From NCBI RefSeq assembly GCF_020085105.1, contig NC_058059.1, forward strand, positions 27,252,971-27,316,970: a stretch of 64,000 nt of DNA, given 5' to 3'. This document shows, piece after piece, positions 56,430-64,000 of the stretch; the first letter of the stretch is position 1; the number at the start of each line of letters is the position of its first letter. The stretch comes from Siniperca chuatsi. Lineage: Eukaryota; Chordata; Actinopteri; Centrarchiformes; Sinipercidae. The notes beneath the pieces are model-generated. The model was not told the origin of the DNA and searched no databases. It saw only the letters and a program-made list of their open reading frames with translations. The translations under genes and the position numbers were made by a program.

Positions 56430-57760
56430 CATTTTGGATGCACTGTGATGTCTCTCTGCAGCCACCCGTTGAGAATTGAATTACACTCCAAATATTCATA
56501 TTGTCAGTTATTGTTTTATCCTTAGAAATAACAATCCCCAAATATTTAACCTCCTTCTTAATCTTCATATTATACAGTGTCTGCAGGGGATAATCCAGCG
56601 ATAATCGTGTAAAGTTACCATTTCACATTTATCTAAGCTGTAGGCCAGAAGCTTCTGATAGACTGTCAGGCTGAGGGAATTTCATTTTCATTTTTGAAAA
56701 ATAAAGTTATGTCAACTGACAAATTCTGGATTCCCAACACATTTAACCCTTCAGTGCGATTGTTTTGGATTAAAATAGAACATCTCTGCAACCATTACGA
56801 ACAGTAACGGTGAGCTGCCACGTCCCTGACGTCGTCCCCTCTTCAACGCGTGCCATGGCCCAGAGCTACAGAACTATTGATTCCATTAGATAACGGTCCA
56901 GTTGCATTTACAAATCTCTCTCCAAATCCAAAGTGATGCAGAGTTTTCATCTGATACAAGTCTTACGTTATTATGAATTGACCTTCCTTGATCCTGATTG
57001 TGTCTCGCTAACTATGCTCGAAAAACCTTTCAGCCACTGATTATTTCAAAAAGACGCATCCGCGTCAGAAGAACGAGTCTCAAAACAAACAATGAGATTC
57101 CTGCCCTCCACAAACAGCGTGGCCTTCAAGCCCCTGACATTCAATGTACCAAATGAACTTTTAACATTTACCATTGACGCTGGAACAAACACCCGTTTAA
57201 CGAACCTGCTCGGTAACTGGATGAGCCGTAGCCTTTAGACAGAGCTCCATCGTCCCATTAATCATTTCTCCCATCCGTCCTTCAATAAAGACCAGTCCTT
57301 CCGTGGTAGTACTTCAGCAAGCGGAACGAAGACGTGCCTGTTCTTATTATCCATCTTTCTTCCAACTCGATGCACATTGTCAACTGCCTCTTCCATCTCT
57401 GACTCCGATGTCTTCATCTTTTCCTCTTCCAAGCCTTTGATCCGGAGACACCACCTCAATCTGTGTCTCTTGTTCTCCAACTCTGTCCTGAAGTCCGCTG
57501 TCCTCTTTGCATAGACGGTCGTTTTGTTTCTCCAGGTCTTTGACCTTCGTCTTGCATTCTTTCAGCTCTTCCTTGTGGAACTGGGCTGCCTTTGTTAAGC
57601 TAGCAATCATGGCGCTACTTTGTTTTGTCCGCTCGGCCAGCTGCTCCACTTCCTGACCACCTTCTTTGTTTCGACATTAGGCAGAGTTTTCGGTCTTTTG
57701 AGGTCAGTTTTAATTTCGCAGGTTTAATCATCTTTTGTGCATCCATCTCGACACTTTAGA
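56430..57760 (-). mobile_element. L1-like LINE remnant (ORF1 end plus ORF2 pieces)
   Basis: ORF1 text lies at 57650-57262 on minus: a coiled coil (MEQLAERTKQSSAMIASLTK, QNDRLCKEDSGLQDRV), then a HRVGRK-like segment and a basic C-terminus across a frame change. FGTLNVRGLK near 57150 is the start of an L1 ORF2 endonuclease. Later pieces LFGFGERFVNA-like, NGINSSVALG and VKYLGIVISKDKTITDNMNI (56560-56500) belong to the RT region. Most of ORF2 is deleted. Confidence 0.7.
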
Positions 57761-57949
57761 GTGGCTAACCATCAGCTTCAGGCTAAACGTTGGGACCAGT
57801 TTTCCCCTTTTGCTATGTATGGATATTTGTGTATTCCTACTTTTACACAAGAAAGGGTTCCTCTGATAACTGTACAAATCAGAACGCAGGATAAGTAACG
57901 GCGGGGCAGCTGGGACACATCTTCAGTTTCAGTCAGTTTCAGCCGCCAG

Positions 57950-58345
57950 ACATGGTCTGGTCTGGTCTGATCTGATCTGGTCTGGTCTGGTCAGGTCAGG
58001 TCAGACGTGGTCTGGTCTGATCTGATCTGGTCTGGTCAGGTCAGATGTGGTCTGGCCTGATCTGGTCTGGTCTGGTCTGATCTGGTCTGGTCTGGTCAGG
58101 TCAGGTCAGACGTGGTCTGGTCTGATCTGGTCTAGTCTAGTCTGATCTGGTCTGGTCTGGTCAGACATGGTCTGATCTGGTCTGATCAGACATGGTCTGA
58201 TCTGGTCAGGTCAGACATGGTCTGGTCAGACATGGTCTGGTCTGATCTGGTCTGGTCAGACATGGTCTGGTCAGATCTGGTCTAGTGTGGTCTAGTCTGG
58301 TCAGACATGGTCTGGTCTGATCTGGTCTGGTCTGGTCAGACATGG
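57950..58345. repeat. TCTGG/TCTGA pentamer minisatellite
   Basis: About 400 bp of TCTGG, TCTGA and TCAGG/TCAGA pentamers, with a higher-order GTCAGACATGGTCTGGTCTG unit repeated about eight times in the second half. TCTGATCTGG alternates with TCAGATCTGG, so many local inverted repeats exist. Confidence 0.95.
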
Positions 58346-58856
58346 CTGTGTGACTAAATATTTTTCCAGGGTTCATCTTCTTCTTTGTTCTTTCACGCCG
58401 TTGTACATTAGAAAGACATAATCAGAAGTATGAGAACATTTCCTCCTGATACCAAGTAACGATGTAATAAAAGTGACAGGCTAATTTAACAAATATCACA
58501 ACACATTGCGACTCATGAAATGTCACATAAATAATCACCCATGAAATTTGAAAACATGAGCCCACAGAGACACTACAGCAAAAAGGTATTTAATGTTTCG
58601 TGTCAGCAAAAATATTTTATATCCAGGTGTTTTGGACGACGCGGACTTGTTTTACTGTAACACACTGCACAATACCATCTTCAATGCAGCACTTCTGAAC
58701 AAAAGTATACAGATTTAATGATAACACGCAGGCTTCTTGGACTTTTATTGCACATACAGTATGAGACTCAAACTGGGCCTATCATCAGCGGGTGTGGCGG
58801 CGCCGTTACAAGCCGCCAGATGTCACTGCGTTTGCAGAGTTTGAAGCCCCGACGCT

Positions 58857-59560
58857 TCAGATAGAACGCCAGCCGCCCATCACTGCTCTCATCTGTTGCA
58901 CCTCCACCTCTCGCCTCAACACTTCACAGCCCCAACAAGCAGCACTGCGATGACCTCCACAGTGACAGCACTTCGGTCTCATTCCCTCTCCACATTCATG
59001 TTCCCCACCACACCTCGCACATCTTCTCTTTCCGTAGCACACTTTACACATGCCCAAATTCCTGCTAATTAACACAGCTGGTAGGCTTTGGTATGTACCC
59101 TCTTACGCAGTATTTCACAAAGCCAAAGTATAGCTCCTTTGGGAGAACACTTGTCTCAAACTCCTTTTCCTCGACTCCTCGTCATTCTTTCAGCCCTTCT
59201 AACGGAACTATTCGGCCGTCTGGAGTTCTCTAGCTCCCCCGTATTAACGCTCAGAGGTTGGTCTGAAGGAACCTCTGCTCCGCCACTCTTACTGCTACCC
59301 TAATCAGTTTGCCTTCTCCGTCTGCATGTTACACCCTATTAGCCAGTTTCCATCTCCCAAAACGCTCGCCTGTTTTATTCTGATGATTTTTGTTAGCTTT
59401 ACATTAACACCCTCTCGTCCCTCACGCTCCGCTCCACCTGAGCCAGCTGCGGCCTTTTTTGTCACTTTGCTACTCGCCTTCATGGGTTTACCCCCCCTCA
59501 GTGGCGAAGGAAGCATTCAGAATCTTGAAAGCAGGAATACCACCCTGTAAAATACTCCAT
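58857..59560 (-). mobile_element. LINE ORF1 fragment with zinc knuckles
   Basis: At 59075-58857 the minus strand reads CKVCYGKRRCARCGGEHECG and CCHCGGHRSAACWGCEV, two Cys/His knuckles in the style of fish I/Jockey-type LINE ORF1 proteins. The upstream part (59516-59304) is a Lys/Gly-rich segment containing VNVKLTKIIRIKQ. A stop and frame change separate the two parts. The clade is inferred from motif style only. Confidence 0.5.
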
Positions 59561-60462
<902 letters not shown>

Positions 60463-60959
60463 ATGTATGTTATTGGGATAATATAATTTAAATAATAAAA
60501 ATTAAACATATTATCTTGTTCTTAAAAAACAACAAAAAGTTGTTATATTCTGTGTAAATTAGTAAATTAAAAGTAAATTATCAGCCTACTTTTTCAACAT
60601 TGGTTGATTTATATAACTTTTTGACTTAAAGCTGGATTGTGGAACTTGTGTCTCCCCCTTCTGGCAGTGAGAGTAATTACACAAACACTGTCGACGCCTG
60701 CTGACGATGTTTGCCTGCAGTGAGCTCCAGGCTCGTGTTCAGAAATAGTTACAAAAATACAGAGAGATTTCCACAGTTTCAAGACAATAATCCATTATTT
60801 AGGCAGAGTAAATGTAATAGCTACACAGCCTACTCCAAATATTTTACCAGCCTGTCCGAGAGCAGTAACGTGACGTTTGTGTCTGCCCTCAGTCCGTCTC
60901 TCAGCTCTCCGACGAGGAAAAGCTAAAGATACACCAACGGTTATCTGTGTTTGTCTTCG

Positions 60960-61352
60960 CAGCCTGTATATAAAGATGGCCGACGCGTCTCCACTTCCTC
61001 CCACTGTACTAAAGGAAGCCAAAATATCCAGCTTGCGCTGGTGACATCACTTGGAGCCAGAGTCTGTGCAGTAGTGATCGGGGTTGGAGCCGCGGTATCG
61101 AGGTCCCGCCCACACACCCGGCCAAGTCAATCGCGAGCCGGGCTCAGCTGTCAATCATGACGTGAGACCCCATTTTATAGCATCAAATAACTAATTAAAA
61201 CCAGACTTATCTGAAAAATGAACAACTGAACAAACATCAGCGGGGTTTATGACCTATACTGCAACCAGCCACCAGGGGGCGATAGAGATGTTTTGGCTTC
61301 ACTTTTGGGGAGCTGTCATGTTGTCCATCTTTATATACAGTCAATGATCTGA
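60960..61352. mobile_element. MITE with CTGTATATAAAGATGG terminal inverted repeats
   Basis: CCTGTATATAAAGATGGC at the left end (about 60963) is the inverse of CCATCTTTATATACAGTC at the right end (about 61325-61342), 16 bp matching. The interior (CACTTCCTCCCACTGTAC, GCTTGCGCTGGTGACATCAC, CCACCAGGGGGCG) is a frequent teleost unit. The right-end phrase TACAGTCAATGATCTGGA also occurs near 28135. Confidence 0.75.
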
Positions 61353-61439
61353 ACGCCGAGTTTCGTTTTTATCTGGAGCATCAGACACTTTTCTTGGAGC
61401 TTCTTAGGTTTTACTCCCAGCTGCTGCAGGCCACTGCGT

Positions 61440-61800
61440 CGCTGCGGTCGCTCCAGAGGCGTGTAGAGAGAGAGTTGCGTCAGCTCCGTTCACTTTCAAT
61501 TCAAGTGGCTTTATTGACGTGATGACAGCAATGGCGGATCGCGGAGCTCTCTACATGGCTCTGGGTTGCTCCCCATTTCTCTCTGGCGAACCAATCGTTG
61601 CTGGTTGGTGTAAAACGCATCATTACCGATGCGCCACAGACGCCAGATTTAAAAACTCCGACATACTGTGAAATGCAGAGAGATTTACCTGGCGGCGATA
61701 GGGTTAACCAGCTCTGTGTGAACTGTTTGGCAACAAGGGCTCGAATGTGACGGCCGTTCATTTCTACGTAAAAATTCCGCACTCTAGCTTTAATTCAATT
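61440..61800. repeat. Dispersed fish repeat fragment
   Basis: The stretch GAGAGATTTACCTGGCGGCG ... CGTAAAAATTCCGCACTCTA is familiar from teleost interspersed repeats. Family not assigned. Confidence 0.4.
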
Positions 61801-62137
61801 TATTTTTATTTTTTACTTGTTATATTTCAAATTTCATACTTCATGATATTTCATATAAATGTATTATATTACTATATGTATATATTGTGTTTCATATCTA
61901 TTTAATGGGCAGATTTTAATCCCGGTTAAGACGGTATTTAACAAAGTGTGTTGTATTTACAGTATTTAATCTGGTGTCATGACAAATGGACTTTGTTTTC
62001 CCAAGATAACAAGACAGGCCCCCCTAACCCATGAGCTGGACAAAATGGCATCAGAAAGGCAGCCTCGGCCACTCTCGGCTTCCGTATACCGCTGAGCGAC
62101 TCATCTTTCCTAATAGACGATCTCCGATAGAGAGTCA

Positions 62138-62141
<4 letters not shown>

Positions 62142-62198
<57 letters not shown>
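62142..62198. repeat. (GT)n microsatellite, about 57 bp
   Basis: A pure GT tract about 350 bp upstream of the mbd2 start codon. Confidence 0.98.
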
Positions 62199-62200
<2 letters not shown>

Positions 62201-62543
62201 ATATCGCAGACGTCACAGCCTGCCGTTGGTCCAGTTCGGTTCAGATCAGATGAGCCGTTGGTTCTCTCCGGAGAGAAACTGACCTCAGCTTTAACCCGGG
62301 ACACCCCCGCTCACAGTCGGAACTGGGACACTTTTTATTTTGACTTAACCCGAAATAGCCACCATCAGCAGCCGGGGCGGAGGGAGGGAGAGCCGCCGTT
62401 AACGTAACGTCCGTGACGTCGGTCCGCCCGGGCTGCGGCTGCGCTGGCTTTACTACCACGCCGTCTGACTGGGGGGTCCTTATCGGTGTTTACTGACGGG
62501 ACGACCGATCAGATCCGAGCCTAACTGTGGAATCGATCCGTGT

Positions 62544-62659
62544 GTGATGATGGAGAGGAAGAGGACGGACTGTCCCGCTCTGCCGCCCGGCTGGAAGAAA
62601 GAAGAAGTGATCAGGAAGTCCGGACTGAGCGCAGGAAAGAGCGACGTCTACTACTACAG
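62544..62659 (+). CDS. mbd2: MBD2, methyl-CpG-binding domain protein 2, exon 1 (partial gene)
   Basis: MBD2 binds methylated CpG and recruits the NuRD deacetylase-remodelling complex in the nucleus. The exon encodes MMERKRTDCPALPPGWKKEE and continues VIRKSGLSAGKSDVYYY, the first half of the MBD fold, which is near-identical to MBD2 and clearly closer to it than to MBD3 (KKEEVIRKSGLSAGKSDVYY). It ends at a CAG|GTACCC donor in phase 2; the next exon should supply (S)PSGKKFRSKPQL and is not in the window. The start is one of two tandem ATGs. There is no long GR-rich N-terminus as in mammalian MBD2a after this ATG, but the frame stays open for about 30 codons upstream, so an extension is possible. 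The exon is CpG-rich, as expected for a first exon. Confidence 0.93.
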
Positions 62660-62675
62660 GTACCCCGTCACACTC

Positions 62676-62810
62676 CCCGGTCCCCGCTCCCCGCTCCCCG
62701 CTCCCCGGTCCCCGCTCCCCGCTCCCCGCTCCCCGGTCCCCGGTCCCCGCTCCCCGCTCCCCGCTCCCCGGCCCCCGGTCCCCGCTCCCCGCTCCCCGCT
62801 CCCGGTCCGG
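62676..62810. repeat. 7-bp C-rich minisatellite in mbd2 intron 1
   Basis: About 19 units of GCTCCCC, GGTCCCC or GGCCCCC start 17 nt after the mbd2 exon 1 donor. The minus strand reads GGGGAGC/GGGGACC, a run of G4 tracts at 7-bp spacing. It creates Pro/Arg/Ser-rich ORFs on plus and Gly-rich ones on minus that are not genes. Confidence 0.95.
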
Positions 62811-64000
62811 GGGAGAAGTTCCAGTGTAGCAGCCACCTTCTGTAATGTAACCGCGCAGTGGCTCGTGGCGGGTTTCTGATCTGATCCTGATCTTCCAATA
62901 ATGTTCCAGAAATACTGAAGTAATATTCCTGAGCGTCATCCAGCTGGGTGCTGACGCTGGGCCGTAGACGGGATTTAAACCATGAAACTCAGGTATCATA
63001 TCTGCCCCCCGCCCCCGCCCCCTTCTGAGGAAAGGGACACAGCCTTGAAGAGCAGTGCTGTAGATGTAGGCTAATGGAATTGTCCATTGTTTACCTGATG
63101 GACTCAGTGATGTCATGGATGACCAGCAGCTTGGTCATTGCATTGATTGTATGTACTTTAAGGTTCCAGGCCTGGCTGGACCGGCAGCATCCAGGACTAA
63201 GGTCTGTTTAATTCTCCAGCCAACTGTGAGCGGCTCCTCCGTCAGAAAAGCCCAGAAGAGCAACTGGTGCTGTGTTTCCAGTCAAACAAGCTCACATTTT
63301 AAAAGAAGTTAGTCAGTGGTTGGCACTGTGAACTCGTTGCAGTATTACTGAGATACAGTAACGCATTCAATAGTTGCTGCAAACTCGTGCACATCCTCAG
63401 CATTGTAACTTTAATCCAGCTGAAGAATTGACTTAATAGTTAACTCATTTCTGTTTTCTTGGTAATGCCTTTGCATTATTATGCGTTCCTTTCTTCTTCT
63501 CTTTTGAATGAATATAATTCTGTACACAGTTTATAACATACACCGCTAACACTAATGCAGTCCAACCCAGCACGCTGCTCCACGAAGGCCCTCATGTTCA
63601 GCTTTTGTTGGAACTGTTTTAGAGACACGGTCGTTTTCAATTGAATTGTGTTATACTGACAGGTGTTTCTATTATTTTGTATTCCCCATTTATATAATTT
63701 TCTTTAAAGCAGAAATATACAAATATAATGTATGAATATTGTAAGTAAGTTGCGGCGTCACTTCTGGGTGCTTCTCTGTGCACTTTTGCTGCACATTAAA
63801 TTACATTACGCTTTGTCCAGAGCTGCCGTCTCGCTGTTTCTCTGCCTCGAGAAGCTTCACATTTCAGTTCAACTCTTCTCTAAAGCAGACCAAAGTTCAG
63901 TCTGAAGTCTGAGCTTTTACAGTTTCCGGATTCTGTACCTCCGCTAGCTGCCACGTTAGATCACAGAGGAAATGATGTCACGCCTAGCGCAGGTCTGTGG
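62811..64000. other. mbd2 intron 1, no further exon seen
   Basis: No segment encodes the second half of the MBD domain, so intron 1 extends past the window. Short ORFs here have no domain. Confidence 0.6.

Noticed and set aside
62490-63116. 208-aa minus-strand ORF and Pro/Arg-rich plus ORFs around mbd2 exon 1
   Set aside because: They are open only through the 7-bp C-rich array; the plus-strand extension of mbd2 past 62659 is intronic.

Overview
The window is vertebrate, almost certainly percomorph teleost, DNA. Its genes are split by many GT-AG introns, and the rest is dense in fish-type LINE, SINE and MITE debris and in AT, CA and GT microsatellites. Nothing in it is prokaryotic or viral.

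Layout. An unidentified Ser/Glu-rich gene lies on the minus strand (2827-4008). LINE fragments follow (about 4490-6985). wdr91 fills 7885-27174 on the minus strand; I could reconstruct all 17 coding exons in phase (738 aa), including an AT-AC, U12-type intron. spag16 runs divergently on the plus strand (31317-36173, only three coding exons, 573 aa). A repeat-rich interval (36.4-42.4 kb) comes next. A 14-exon minus-strand gene that I assign to LAS2 (human C18orf54; 567 aa) spans 42470-53073 and shares a promoter region with an unidentified plus-strand gene, of which only a first coding exon is visible (54208-54260). A decayed PIF/Harbinger-like DNA transposon, L1-like and other LINE remnants and a pentamer minisatellite occupy 54.4-61.8 kb. 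The first coding exon of mbd2 (62544-62659) ends the gene content; its other exons lie beyond the window.

Roles. WDR91 is a late-endosome Rab7 effector that acts with WDR81 to lower endosomal PI3P. SPAG16 is a WD40 protein of the ciliary central apparatus. MBD2 reads methylated CpG in the NuRD complex. The genes do not form a pathway. The promoters fit the products: two tandem TCATGTGA (MiT/TFE-type) sites sit at the inferred wdr91 start, and two X-box plus forkhead motif pairs sit just upstream of spag16. LAS2 next to mbd2 matches human 18q21, whereas human WDR91 (7q) and SPAG16 (2q) are elsewhere, so the window joins several ancestral blocks.

I found no evidence of a wholly new system. The most interesting signals are the U12-type intron, a duplicated and disarmed splice donor in wdr91, the paired ciliary promoter modules, the intron-poor spag16, several foldback elements, and a palindromic minisatellite upstream of the wdr91 start codon.
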